From Streptomyces spiroverticillatus (lineage in GTDB: Bacteria > Actinomycetota > Actinomycetes > Streptomycetales > Streptomycetaceae), in NCBI GenBank assembly GCA_014650415.1, contig BMUX01000003.1:434001-498000 (forward strand): a stretch of DNA of 64,000 nucleotides, given 5' to 3'. The notes under the pieces are model-generated. The model did no database searches. It had not been told where the DNA came from and saw only the letters and a list, made by a program, of their open reading frames with translations. Positions 1 through 9,171 of this stretch are shown here, in pieces. The number at the start of each line of letters is the position of its first letter. Position 1 is the stretch's first letter. Position numbers and translations under genes: made by a program.

Positions 1-928
<928 letters not shown>

Positions 929-932
<4 letters not shown>

Positions 933-1228
933 CCGGCACCGACCAGAACCACGACTGGCCGCTGTGGGAGGTGTTCGTGCGCTCCCGCCGCGGACTCTCC
1001 CACACCCACGCCGGCAGCCTGCACGCCCCGGACGCCGAAATGGCCCTGCGCAACGCCCGCGACCTCTACACCCGCAGGTCCGAGGGCGTCTCCATCTGGG
1101 TCGTGCCGTCCGCCGAGATCACCGCCTCGTCCCCCGACGAGAAGGACTCCTTCTTCGAACCCTCCGGCGACAAGCCCTACCGCCACCCCACCTTCTACGC
1201 GATCCCGGACGGGGTGAAGCACCTGTGA
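929..1228 (+). CDS. paaB: 1,2-phenylacetyl-CoA epoxidase subunit B
   Basis: Small (99 aa) structural subunit of the phenylacetyl-CoA epoxidase. In the studied enterobacterial system PaaB bridges PaaAC heterodimers. The sequence opens with [26 protein letters not shown], typical of the family, and carries the AENAL-like segment as [15 protein letters not shown]. Length is normal. ATG 929 overlaps the paaA stop and the stop overlaps the GTG of paaC, so the operon is tightly coupled. Confidence 0.95.
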
Positions 1229-1944
1229 CCGCCACCTCCGTTGCGCGCACCGCCGCCCTCGCCCTCGGCGACGACGCCCTCGTCCTCTCGCACCGGCTGG
1301 GGGAGTGGGCCGGCCACGCCCCCGTCCTCGAAGAGGAAGTCGCCCTCGCCAACATCGCACTCGACCTCCTCGGCCAGGCCCGCATCCTGCTCTCCCTCGT
1401 CGGCGACGAGGACGAACTCGCCTACCTCCGCGAGGAACGCGCCTTCCGCAACCTCCAACTGGTCGAGCAGCCGAACGGCGACTTCGCCCACACCATCGCC
1501 CGCCAGCTGTTCTTCTCCACCTACCAGCACCTCTTGTACGGCCGACTGGCCGCCGGAGACGGCGAGTTCGCGCCCCTCGCGGCCAAGGCCGTGAAAGAGA
1601 CGGAGTACCACCGCGACCACGCCGAGCAGTGGACGCTGCGCCTGGGCGACGGCACCGAGGAGAGCCACGCACGGATGCAGCGCGCCGTGGACACCCTGTG
1701 GCGCTTCACCGGAGAGCCGTTCCAGCCGGTCGAGGGCCTGGCGGAGGCACCACTGGTGGAGGAGGAGTGGCTGGCCTCCGTCACCACGGTCCTGGAGCGG
1801 GCCACACTCACCGTCCCCGAGGGCCCCCGCACCGGAGCCTGGGCGGCAGGCGCGGGCCGGCAGGGCCTGCACACCGAACCCTTCGGCCGCATGATCGCCG
1901 AAATGCAGCACCTGCACCGCAGCCACCCGGGGGCGACATGGTGA
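1225..1944 (+). CDS. paaC: 1,2-phenylacetyl-CoA epoxidase subunit C
   Basis: 239-aa non-catalytic ferritin-like partner of PaaA. Family features are LGDDALVLSHRLGEWAGHAPVLEEEVALANIALDLLGQAR near the N terminus, then the TYQHLLY and ETEYHRDHAEQW segments. The GTG at 1225 was chosen because it overlaps the paaB stop by 4 bp (GTGA) and begins the conserved region. The frame is open further upstream, but that part only shadows paaA and paaB. Confidence 0.93.
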   Translation: MTATSVARTAALALGDDALVLSHRLGEWAGHAPVLEEEVALANIALDLLGQARILLSLVGDEDELAYLREERAFRNLQLVEQPNGDFAHTIARQLFFSTYQHLLYGRLAAGDGEFAPLAAKAVKETEYHRDHAEQWTLRLGDGTEESHARMQRAVDTLWRFTGEPFQPVEGLAEAPLVEEEWLASVTTVLERATLTVPEGPRTGAWAAGAGRQGLHTEPFGRMIAEMQHLHRSHPGATW

Positions 1945-2450
1945 CCGAGCAAGACACCGCCTTGGAGGCCGAACTGCGCCGCCTCGCGGGCACCGTCCCC
2001 GACCCCGAACTGCCCGTCCTCACCCTGGAAGAGCTCGGCGTACTGCGCGCAGTGCACGTCACCGGGCCGGGCAGCGTCGAGGTCGACCTGACCCCGACGT
2101 ACACCGGCTGCCCCGCCATCGAAGCCATGTCCGCCGACATCGAGCGGATACTCCACGAGAGCGGCGGCATGGCCGAGGTCACCGTGCGCACCGTGCTCGC
2201 CCCCGCCTGGTCCACGGACGACATCAGCGACGAAGGACGGCGCAAGCTCGCCGAGTTCGGCATCGCACCCCCGCGCACCACACGCGAGGTGAGCGGCGGC
2301 GGCCCGATACCCCTCTCCCTGGCGATCCGCTGCCCGCACTGCGGATCCGTCGACACCGAACTGCTCAGCCGCTTCTCCTCCACCGCGTGCAAGGCGCTGC
2401 GCCGCTGCGTGGCCTGCCGCGAACCCTTCGACCACTTCAAGGAGTTGTAG
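1938..2450 (+). CDS. paaD: Phenylacetate-CoA oxygenase maturation protein PaaD
   Basis: About 170 aa. The N-terminal MIP18/DUF59-type domain has the conserved PTYTGCPAIE motif. A C-terminal zinc-ribbon-like segment carries CPHCG and a later CVAC, and ends FDHFKEL. PaaD is required for epoxidase function and is thought to act in metal-centre assembly or repair. The ATG at 1938 overlaps paaC by 7 bp; the GTG at 1941 (4-bp overlap) is equally possible. The stop abuts the paaE start codon directly. Confidence 0.93.
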   Translation: MVTEQDTALEAELRRLAGTVPDPELPVLTLEELGVLRAVHVTGPGSVEVDLTPTYTGCPAIEAMSADIERILHESGGMAEVTVRTVLAPAWSTDDISDEGRRKLAEFGIAPPRTTREVSGGGPIPLSLAIRCPHCGSVDTELLSRFSSTACKALRRCVACREPFDHFKEL

Positions 2451-3515
2451 ATGCCGTTCCACCCGCTCCGGGTCTGGGGCATCGAGCGGCTCACCGACGA
2501 TGCGGTGGCCGTCACCCTCGCGGTGCCGCCCGAGCTGCGCGAGACCTTCCGGCACGTGCCCGGCCAGCACCTGGCACTGCGGCGGATCGTGGACGGGCAG
2601 GAGATCCGGCGTACGTACTCGATCTGCGCCCCCGCGGCCGAGGCCCCTCACGAGCCGGTGCTGCGGGTCGGCATCCGGCTGGTCGACGGCGGCGCGTACT
2701 CCACGTACGCACTGAAGGAACTGCTGGTCGGGGACACGGTCGAGGCGATGCCGCCCACCGGCCGCTTCGTACTGAAGCCGCGCGCCGGGTACTTCGCGGC
2801 GGTCGTCGGCGGCAGCGGCATCACGCCGGTGCTGTCGATCGCGACGACGCTGCTGACGCGCCGGCCCGACGCCCGGTTCTGTCTGATCCGCAGCGACCGC
2901 ACGGCGGCCTCCACGATGTTCCTGGAGGAGATCGCCGACCTGAAGGACCGCTTCCCCGACAGGTTCCAGCTGGTCACGGCGCTCTCGCGGGAGGAGCAGC
3001 AGTCGGGGCTGCCGTCGGGGCGACTCGACGAGGACCGGCTGACGGGCCTGCTCCCCGCGCTCCTGCCCGTCGCCGACATCGACGGGTGGTACCTGTGCGG
3101 GCCGCTCGGCCTGGTCGAGGGTGCCGAGCGGGCGCTGCGCGGACTCGGGGTCGGCCGGGACCGTATCCACGAGGAAATCTTCCACGTCGACGACGGTGCC
3201 GCTGCCGCCGCGCCGGCCGCGACCGTGCCCGCCGCCGTGGGCGGCACCCTGACCGCCACCCTCGACGGCCGCTCCGGGACCTGGCCGGTGCAGGACGGCG
3301 AGTCGCTGCTGGAGACGGTGCTGCGGGCGCGCGCGGACGCGCCGTACGCCTGCAAGGGCGGGGTGTGCGGGACCTGCCGGGCGTTCCTGGTGCGCGGCGA
3401 GGTCCGCATGGACCGCAACTACGCGCTGGAGGAGGAAGAGACCGAGGCGGGATACGTGCTGGCCTGCCAGTCGCATCCGGCCACCGGGGAGGTGGAGTTG
3501 GACTTCGACCGCTGA
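2451..3515 (+). CDS. paaE: 1,2-phenylacetyl-CoA epoxidase reductase subunit E
   Basis: 354-aa electron-transfer subunit that passes electrons from NAD(P)H through FAD and a plant-type 2Fe-2S cluster to the PaaA di-iron site. In order: FAD domain with RRTYSICAP (about residues 54-62), NAD-binding domain with VVGGSGITPVLS (about 119-130) and YLCGPLG, and a C-terminal ferredoxin domain with CKGGVCGTC plus a distal Cys in VLACQSHP. ATG follows the paaD stop with no gap. Last gene of the operon. Confidence 0.95.
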   Translation: MPFHPLRVWGIERLTDDAVAVTLAVPPELRETFRHVPGQHLALRRIVDGQEIRRTYSICAPAAEAPHEPVLRVGIRLVDGGAYSTYALKELLVGDTVEAMPPTGRFVLKPRAGYFAAVVGGSGITPVLSIATTLLTRRPDARFCLIRSDRTAASTMFLEEIADLKDRFPDRFQLVTALSREEQQSGLPSGRLDEDRLTGLLPALLPVADIDGWYLCGPLGLVEGAERALRGLGVGRDRIHEEIFHVDDGAAAAAPAATVPAAVGGTLTATLDGRSGTWPVQDGESLLETVLRARADAPYACKGGVCGTCRAFLVRGEVRMDRNYALEEEETEAGYVLACQSHPATGEVELDFDR

Positions 3516-3578
3516 GCTACGGAAGCTGCCGGGGCCTGTGAAGGGCGGGGCCGCGCGGCCGCCGCCATTCCCTTCCCG

Positions 3579-3592
3579 TAGAACGTGTTCTA
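3579..3592. promoter_or_regulatory. KstR-like operator upstream of acyl-CoA dehydrogenase
   Basis: The 14-mer TAGAACGTGTTCTA has 6-bp inverted arms around a 2-bp centre and matches the TnnAACnnGTTnnA pattern known for the TetR-family sterol/lipid regulator KstR. It lies 2 bp upstream of a TTGACG -35-like hexamer (3595-3600) and 55 bp before the dehydrogenase start, where a repressor would block transcription. Which regulator binds is inference; no kstR gene is in the window. Confidence 0.6.
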
Positions 3593-3647
3593 TCTTGACG
3601 CACCGTCAGATGTCGGTACGGGCACGGCTTTACGGGAGGGCAGGGCA

Positions 3648-4790
3648 GTGGACTTCACCTTCACCGAGGAACAGCAGGCGGCCGCCGAGGCGGCACGGGC
3701 GGTCTTCGCCGGGGAGGCACCGGACGCCGTACCGAGCCCGGCGCTCACCACGGGCGCCGTCGCCGACGACTTCGACCGCCCACTGTGGGCGAAGCTGGCC
3801 GCCGCCGACCTGCTGAGCCTGCTGCTGGCCGAGGAACACGGGGGCGCGGGCCTGGACCCGCTCGCCCTCTGCCTCGTCCTGCGCGAATCGGCGAAAGTGC
3901 TCGCCCGGGTGCCACTGCTGGAGTCCAGCGCGGCGGCCCTGACCGTTCAGCGGTACGGGGACAAGGAGCTGGCGGGCGAGCTGCTGCCCCGGGCCGGACG
4001 CGGCGAACTGGTCCTCACCGCCGCCGCGCACGGACGCACCGGACACGAAAAGGCCGAACTCGCCGTCACAGCACGGCAGTCGGACGACGCCGACTGGACT
4101 CTGGACGGCGTACAGACGGCGGTCGCCTGGGCGCAGCACGCCGACCTGATCGCGGTGCCCGCCCGCACCGGCGACGACGGCCGCACCGTAGTGGCCCTGA
4201 TCCCCCGCGACCGCACCGGCGTCACCCTCGCCGACCAGGTCTCCACCAGCGGCGAACTCCTCGCCGAGATACGCCTGGACGCCGTACGCGCGGCACCGCA
4301 CGAGGTGATCACCGACCCGGCGGCAGGGGACTGGCTGCACGCGCTGCTCACCGTCGGGACCTGCGCGCAGGCACTGGGCCTGGGCGAACGCGTCCTGGAG
4401 ATGACGGCCCACTACACCTCACAGCGCGAGCAGTTCGGACACCCGGTCGCCACCTTCCAGGCCGTCGCCGTCCAGGCCGCAGACCGGTACATCGACCTGC
4501 GCGCCATGGAGGCCACCCTCTGGCAGGCCGCCTGGCGGCTGAGCGCGTCCTCGGCGGATGGTGCGCTTCCGCTCGCGGGGGACGTGGCGGTGGCCAAGAT
4601 CTGGGCGGCAGACGGCGTACGGCGCACCGTACAGACCGCACAGCACCTGCACGGCGGCTTCGGCGCGGACACCGACTACCCGCTGCACCGCTACCACGCC
4701 TGGGCCAAACAACTGGAGCTCAGCCTCGGCCCGGCGGCCGCCCACGAGGAGCTCCTGGGCGACCTGCTGGCCGAGCACCCGCTGGGCTGA
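3648..4790 (+). CDS. Acyl-CoA dehydrogenase family protein
   Basis: 380-aa flavoprotein of the acyl-CoA dehydrogenase fold, predicted to oxidise a CoA thioester to the 2-enoyl-CoA. Visible blocks are MDFTFTEEQQAAAEAARAVF, LAEEHGGAGLDPLALC, the C-terminal helical segment YTSQREQFGHPVATFQAVAVQAAD and LHGGFGADTDYPLHRYHAWAK, common in FadE-type dehydrogenases that work as two-gene heteromers. No partner subunit is adjacent, so substrate and quaternary state are open. GTG 3648 was chosen for the GGGAGGG ribosome site 7 bp upstream. Probably controlled by the operator at 3579-3592. Confidence 0.88.
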   Translation: MDFTFTEEQQAAAEAARAVFAGEAPDAVPSPALTTGAVADDFDRPLWAKLAAADLLSLLLAEEHGGAGLDPLALCLVLRESAKVLARVPLLESSAAALTVQRYGDKELAGELLPRAGRGELVLTAAAHGRTGHEKAELAVTARQSDDADWTLDGVQTAVAWAQHADLIAVPARTGDDGRTVVALIPRDRTGVTLADQVSTSGELLAEIRLDAVRAAPHEVITDPAAGDWLHALLTVGTCAQALGLGERVLEMTAHYTSQREQFGHPVATFQAVAVQAADRYIDLRAMEATLWQAAWRLSASSADGALPLAGDVAVAKIWAADGVRRTVQTAQHLHGGFGADTDYPLHRYHAWAKQLELSLGPAAAHEELLGDLLAEHPLG

Positions 4791-4830
4791 CCTTCACGCC
4801 GGAGGACCTTCGGGTCAGAAGACCTGAGCG

Positions 4831-5175
4831 TCAGAGCACGAACGCGGGGGCGTCGCCGTCGGCAACCATCGGCCGGCCGGCGCCGTCCCACGCCAGCATG
4901 CCGCCCTCGATGTTCACCGCGTCGATGCCCTGCTGCACGAGGTACTGGGTGACCTGCGCCGAACGCCCGCCGACCCGGCACATCACATGGGCGCGACGGC
5001 CGTCCGCCACCGCCTCGGTGACCTCACCGAACCGGGCGACGAAGTCACTCATCGGCACATGCAGCGCACCCTCGACGTGCCCGGCGGCCCACTCGTCGGC
5101 CTCCCGGACATCCAGCACGAGGCCGTCGGCCGGCACCGACGCGACGTCCACCGAGGGCATGGAGGCGAAATTCAT
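4831..5175 (-). CDS. Rhodanese-like domain protein
   Basis: 114-aa single rhodanese domain, likely cytoplasmic. The active-site loop CRVGGRS supplies the persulfide cysteine, and the family motif LVLDVREADEWAAGHVEGALHVPM precedes it. Such proteins transfer sulfur or handle reactive sulfur; the substrate cannot be told. Start ATG 5175 (MNFASMPS) has GAGAAGG upstream. Convergent with the acyl-CoA dehydrogenase, with 40 bp between the stops. Confidence 0.85.
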   Translation of the reverse strand: MNFASMPSVDVASVPADGLVLDVREADEWAAGHVEGALHVPMSDFVARFGEVTEAVADGRRAHVMCRVGGRSAQVTQYLVQQGIDAVNIEGGMLAWDGAGRPMVADGDAPAFVL

Positions 5176-5265
5176 GGGGTCAGGCCTTCTCTCGTACACA
5201 CGACTACCGATCACTCATCACAGACGACACCGGGTCACCCACGACCCCCGTCGCCGCCCGGAACG

Positions 5266-6096
5266 CTACTGCACCCACCGGGCGAGCTCCGCCTCCCGCT
5301 CGGAGACCTGCGCGAGCAGCTGCTCGGCGATCTCCTCCAGGAGCCGGTCCGGGTCCTCCGGCGCCATCCGCAGCATCGACCCGATGGCGCTCTCCTCCAG
5401 GTCACGGGCCACGACGGTCAGCAGCTCCTTGCGCTGCGACAGCCACTCCAGGCGGGCATACAGCTCCTCGCTGGCGCTGAGCCGCGTCTCGGGCACCGGC
5501 CCGGCCGCCCACTCCTCGGCCAGCTCCCCCAACAACGCCTCGTCACCCCGCCCGTACGCGGCATTGACCCGGGTCATGAACTCCTCCCGGCGCGTGCGCT
5601 CCTTCTCCTCCCGGGCCAGATCGGGGTGGGCCTTGCGCACCAGCTCGCGGTAGAGCTTGCGGGCCTCCTCGCTGGGCCGCACGCGCTCGGGCGGCCGCAC
5701 CGGCTGCTCGTTCAGCATCGCGGCACCCTCGGGCGACAGGCCCTCGGAGTCCATCCAGCCGTGGAACAGCTCCTCCACCCCGGGCATCGGCATGACCAGC
5801 GCCCGCAGCTCGTCCGCCTTCGCCAGGTCCTTCGGATCCCCGGTCTGCCGGGCCTTCGCCTCGGCGATCTGCGCGTCCAGCTCGTCGAGCCGCGAATACA
5901 TCGGCCCGAGCTTCTGGTGGTGCAGCCGCGAGAAGTTCTCGACCTCGATCCGGAAGGTCTCCACGGCGATCTCGAACTCGATCAGCGCCTGCTCGGCGAC
6001 CCCCACCGCCTTCTCCAACCGCGCCTCCGGCCGCTCACCGGACCGTACGTCGTCTTCATTCGGGGTAACCGGTCCCCCGGCGGCATCCTGAGTCAC
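5266..6096 (-). CDS. J-domain-like protein of unknown role
   Basis: 276 aa. Residues about 25-85 are strongly helical (coiled-coil-like, with RLDELDAQIAEAKARQ). Residues about 143-200 resemble a DnaJ J domain, with the diagnostic HPD tripeptide at 157-159 within LYRELVRKAHPDLAREEKER. The rest is acidic and helical. J domains stimulate DnaK-type Hsp70s, but no Gly/Phe or zinc region follows, so this is at most a J-like co-factor. The precise function is unknown. Confidence 0.7.
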   Translation of the reverse strand: MTQDAAGGPVTPNEDDVRSGERPEARLEKAVGVAEQALIEFEIAVETFRIEVENFSRLHHQKLGPMYSRLDELDAQIAEAKARQTGDPKDLAKADELRALVMPMPGVEELFHGWMDSEGLSPEGAAMLNEQPVRPPERVRPSEEARKLYRELVRKAHPDLAREEKERTRREEFMTRVNAAYGRGDEALLGELAEEWAAGPVPETRLSASEELYARLEWLSQRKELLTVVARDLEESAIGSMLRMAPEDPDRLLEEIAEQLLAQVSEREAELARWVQ

Positions 6097-6152
6097 CCAT
6101 CCAGCCTACGGTCCTTCCCCGGGGCGGGGGGCTTGGGCCTGGGGGAGGGCTT

Positions 6153-6208
6153 GGGCGGGGATCCGGCAGGGGGGAGGGGCCCCTCCCCCCCACCCCCCAT
6201 CCCCGCCC
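6153..6208 (-). terminator. G/C-rich hairpin downstream of DUF2252 gene
   Basis: Inverted arms GGGCGGGGAT (6153-6162) and ATCCCCGCCC (6199-6208) enclose a further self-complementary GGGGAGGGGCCCCTCCCC. The element lies immediately downstream of the minus-strand gene ending at 6224 and upstream of the next minus-strand gene. It lacks a clear T-tract, so termination is inferred from position and stability. Confidence 0.5.
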
Positions 6209-6223
6209 CTCACCCCACCCCCC

Positions 6224-7681
6224 TCACACCCCCATCTCCCCCTCGATCCGCCCACTCCTCACCGCAGCCACCAGTTCCGCGTGGTCGGCCTCCGTACGGT
6301 CCGCGTAGGACACCGCGAAGTCGGCGACGGCCTCGTCGAACTCCTCGTTCTTGCCGCAGTAGCCGGCGACGAGTTCCGGATCGGCACTGTGCGCGTGAGC
6401 CCTGGCCAGCAGCGCGCCCGTCATCCGCCCGTAGTCGTCGACCTGGTCCGCCTCCAGTGCCGCCGGGTCCACACTTCCCTTCCTGTTCCTGAACTGCCTC
6501 ACCTGGAACGGCAGCCCGTCGACCGTGCACCAGCCGAGCAGGATGTCGCTGACGACCTGCATCCGCTTCTGCCCGAGCACGACCCGCCTGCCCTCGTGCA
6601 CGGGCTCCGCTATCTCGAACCCGGCCTGCGGCAGGTACGGGGTGAGGGCGGAGGCACGCGCCTCCTTCACCTGGAGCACCAACGGCTCCCCCCGGTGGTC
6701 GAGCAGCAGCACCACGTACGACCGGGTGCCGACGCTGCCGGTGCCGACCACCCGGAACGCCACATCGTGTATCGCGTACCGGGCCAGCAGCGGCAGCCTG
6801 TCCTCGGAGACGGTCCCCAGGTATTCGCCGAGGGCGGTGGCGACCGCCGCCGCTTCCGCGTCCGCCACCCTGCGCAGCACCGGCGGCGCGTCCACGAAGC
6901 GCCGGCCGCCGTCCTCGGTGACCTCGGTGGACTTGGCCGCGAACCGGGCGCTGGTGTTCTTGCGGGCCTTCTCCGAGACCCGTTCCAGGGTGCCCAGCAG
7001 GTCGCGGGCGTCGGTGTGCGAGACGAGTTCCTCGTCGGCTATCGCGTTCCACGCGTCGGCCGCCGGCATTTTCGCCATCAGCCGCATGGTCCGCCGGTAC
7101 GCACCGACCGCGTCGAACGCTCCTCGGCGGCAGGTGTCCTCGTCTGCCCCTGCCTCACGTCCGGCGAGCACCAGCGAGGCCGCGAGGCGCTTGACGTCCC
7201 ACTCCCAGGGGCCGACGACCGTTTCGTCGAAGTCGTTGAGGTCGATGACCAGGCGGTTCCTGGCGTCCCCGTAGAGCCCGAAGTTCGCCGCGTGCGCGTC
7301 TCCGCATATCTGGGCGGCGACGCCGGTGACGGGTGTGCCCGCCAGGTCGTGCGCCATCAGTCCGGCCGTACCGCGCAGGAAGGAGAAGGGGCTTGCCGCC
7401 ATGCGCCCCACGCGTATCGGCGTCAGGGAGGCGACCCGCCCCCGGTTCGACTCCTCGACGGCCCGCACCGCGTCCGGCCGCCCCGGGTCGAGGATCAGCC
7501 TGCGGTGGTCGGCGCGCGGCACCTTCACCCGCAGTGCCTTCCCCTCCGCCTTGCGGGACTCCGCCTTCCTCGACGCCGCCCGCGCGGCCCCTTCCGCGCC
7601 GCCCTGCACGTCCCCCTTCACGGCCCGCCGGGCAAAGCCCTCGACCTCCGGAATCCGCCCGGTCCCCCCGGTGTCGTTCAT
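6224..7681 (-). CDS. DUF2252 domain-containing protein
   Basis: 485 aa, likely soluble. DUF2252 features are visible: RVGRMAASPFSFLRGTAGLMAHDLA, ICGDAHAANFGLYGDARNRLVIDLNDFDET and WEWDVKRLAASLVLAGRE, which resemble the catalytic-core motifs of aminoglycoside-phosphotransferase-like kinases (HGD-like and ND-D blocks). Biochemical function is not established. ATG 7681 follows a GTG codon at 7684; either could start. The N terminus is low complexity and Ala/Lys rich. Confidence 0.85.
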   Translation of the reverse strand: MNDTGGTGRIPEVEGFARRAVKGDVQGGAEGAARAASRKAESRKAEGKALRVKVPRADHRRLILDPGRPDAVRAVEESNRGRVASLTPIRVGRMAASPFSFLRGTAGLMAHDLAGTPVTGVAAQICGDAHAANFGLYGDARNRLVIDLNDFDETVVGPWEWDVKRLAASLVLAGREAGADEDTCRRGAFDAVGAYRRTMRLMAKMPAADAWNAIADEELVSHTDARDLLGTLERVSEKARKNTSARFAAKSTEVTEDGGRRFVDAPPVLRRVADAEAAAVATALGEYLGTVSEDRLPLLARYAIHDVAFRVVGTGSVGTRSYVVLLLDHRGEPLVLQVKEARASALTPYLPQAGFEIAEPVHEGRRVVLGQKRMQVVSDILLGWCTVDGLPFQVRQFRNRKGSVDPAALEADQVDDYGRMTGALLARAHAHSADPELVAGYCGKNEEFDEAVADFAVSYADRTEADHAELVAAVRSGRIEGEMGV

Positions 7682-7786
7682 CACGCCGCCTCCCCCGCTC
7701 CGTACCGCCCCACGAACCGCTTTCCGCGGCCGCTCATCAACTCCCCACGACCGTAGCGCCGTTGTCGAGCCCCTGCTCAGACACCC

Positions 7787-7795
7787 TGTGGATAA
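7787..7795 (-). other. Single DnaA-box-like 9-mer
   Basis: TGTGGATAA (reverse TTATCCACA) matches the E. coli-type DnaA box perfectly. It lies in the 220-bp spacer upstream of the DUF2252 gene. An isolated site of this kind may be chance or a weak DnaA target. Confidence 0.35.
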
Positions 7796-7851
7796 CCCGG
7801 GATTAGTACGAAGAACGGCCCCGGACCACAGCCCGGAGCCGCTCCCACTCC

Positions 7852-7920
7852 CACACGCCGACCGCCCTCACACGCCGACGCCCTCAGACGCCACCCCGCC
7901 CTCACACGCCGACCGCCTCC
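7852..7920. repeat. Four imperfect tandem repeats of about 17 bp
   Basis: Units begin at 7852, 7869, 7885 and 7903, each close to CACACGCCGACCGCCCT. The last unit overlaps the 3' codons and stop of the membrane-protein gene ending at 7902. The array looks like recent slippage. Confidence 0.6.
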
Positions 7921-9017
7921 TCCAACTCCTCCTCCACCGCGTCTTCTTCCCGCACGGCCCCCGCAGCCGCAGCCCCCTCGGTCCGACGCGCCCCCGCCTG
8001 CGCCACAGCCGCATGCGCCCCCGGGTGCTCCCTGCGCCGCCGAGCCGCCTCGCAGACCGCCGCCGCCCCCATCACGACCGCGCCCACCACGAACCACAGC
8101 GCCAGCACCAGCACGCTGCGCCCGACGCCGTTGCCCTCGAAGTACACGTGTCCGCGCGCCCCTTCGATGAAGCAGGCGCCGTTCCAGAAGGAGTGCAGCG
8201 AGGCGAAGAAGCCGGACTGGAGCTCGGGCCGGAAGATGCCTCCGGAGCTGGTGAAGTTGAGCATCACGAACAGCACCATCACGCCCAGCGTGGTCCAGCG
8301 CTTGAGGAAGGTGTGCAGTCCGACGCCGACCAGCAGGATGCCCGCCGAGTACAGCCACGACATCGCCCACACCCCGGCGAGCCCCTGGTCCACCAGGTGG
8401 AAGAGCGGCCCCGCGAACACCGCCCCGATGACGCTGACGACCAGCGACATGCCCACCGCCAGCAGCGCCCGCAGCCGCAGTGCTAGCACCGCACCGGCCC
8501 CGCCGATCACTGCCACGGAGGCGTACGAACCGATGCTGAGCGCGACGAGCAGGAAGAACAGCCCCTGTCCCGTCGGGTCGCCCGACGCCACGGGCACCAC
8601 GTCGGTGACCTTCAGCGGCGCCCCCTGCTCGGCCGCGAGCCCGGTGAAGACCTTCTCCACGACGGTCGCCGTGGTGTCCGATCCCGCCGAGGCAACCAGC
8701 AGTTCGGGCTTCGCGCCCGGCACGTACGCCCCGTAGATCTCCCGGTCCTTCAACGCCTGCTGGGCGATCGCACGGTCGGCGACGGTACGGACGTCGAGCG
8801 CGCCGTTCCCCTTGTCGTGCAGCGTCTGCGCCAGCACCTGTGCGCTCGGCCCCGACCCGACGACGTCGACGCGCAGGTGGTGGGGTTCGGGTGCGTGGAA
8901 GGCCCCGAGGTACGCCAGCCCCATGCCGATGCACATGAGCAGCGGGGTGAGGAGGTGGCCGAGGACGTGCCGCAGCTGCGCCCCCGTACCGCTCTGACCT
9001 GTGGGGGACGCAGACAT
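7902..9017 (-). CDS. Integral membrane protein, ABC-2/YhgE-Pip-like
   Basis: 371 aa. One N-terminal membrane segment (about 18-36) is followed by an extracytoplasmic region of about 130 residues, then five or so hydrophobic helices (about 170-345), and a charged Glu/Arg/Ala-rich tail. This layout resembles YhgE/Pip or ABC-2 permease-type proteins (one TM, large outer loop, TM cluster); no ATPase gene is adjacent. ATG 9017 was chosen for a CTGGAG upstream and because it precedes the first TM. Divergent from a MarR gene across an inverted repeat, so probably that regulator's target. Confidence 0.65.
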   Translation of the reverse strand: MSASPTGQSGTGAQLRHVLGHLLTPLLMCIGMGLAYLGAFHAPEPHHLRVDVVGSGPSAQVLAQTLHDKGNGALDVRTVADRAIAQQALKDREIYGAYVPGAKPELLVASAGSDTTATVVEKVFTGLAAEQGAPLKVTDVVPVASGDPTGQGLFFLLVALSIGSYASVAVIGGAGAVLALRLRALLAVGMSLVVSVIGAVFAGPLFHLVDQGLAGVWAMSWLYSAGILLVGVGLHTFLKRWTTLGVMVLFVMLNFTSSGGIFRPELQSGFFASLHSFWNGACFIEGARGHVYFEGNGVGRSVLVLALWFVVGAVVMGAAAVCEAARRRREHPGAHAAVAQAGARRTEGAAAAGAVREEDAVEEELEEAVGV

Positions 9018-9102
9018 CGACAGACTCCAGGGGAAGGGCGCGAAGGGAGGCACGAAGAGAGGTGGCCCGGTGCGAAGTTCGACAGCACAGACCCACCACG
9101 CA

Positions 9103-9123
9103 GTGGTTGGCAATTACAACCAC
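9103..9123. promoter_or_regulatory. Inverted repeat in divergent promoter region (candidate MarR operator)
   Basis: Arms GTGGTTG (9103-9109) and CAACCAC (9117-9123) are perfect inverted repeats separated by 7 bp. The element sits between the divergent membrane-protein and MarR genes, the normal place for an autoregulatory MarR operator. Binding is inferred. Confidence 0.55.
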
Positions 9124-9171
9124 CTTGATGAATGTACTCTACAACCAATAGAGCGAAGGGCAAACCACCCC

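Noticed and set aside
1305..1937. paaD starting several hundred bases earlier in frame
   Set aside because: The extra sequence is Arg/Pro shadow of paaC. The conserved DUF59 start and overlap with the paaC stop support 1938 or 1941.
4795..4830. Terminator between the acyl-CoA dehydrogenase and rhodanese genes
   Set aside because: Only a 4-bp GACC-TTCG-GGTC stem is visible, too weak to call.
9001..9171. Longer MarR N terminus starting at 9001
   Set aside because: Would run through the inverted repeat and promoter. ATG 9172 has a proper ribosome site.
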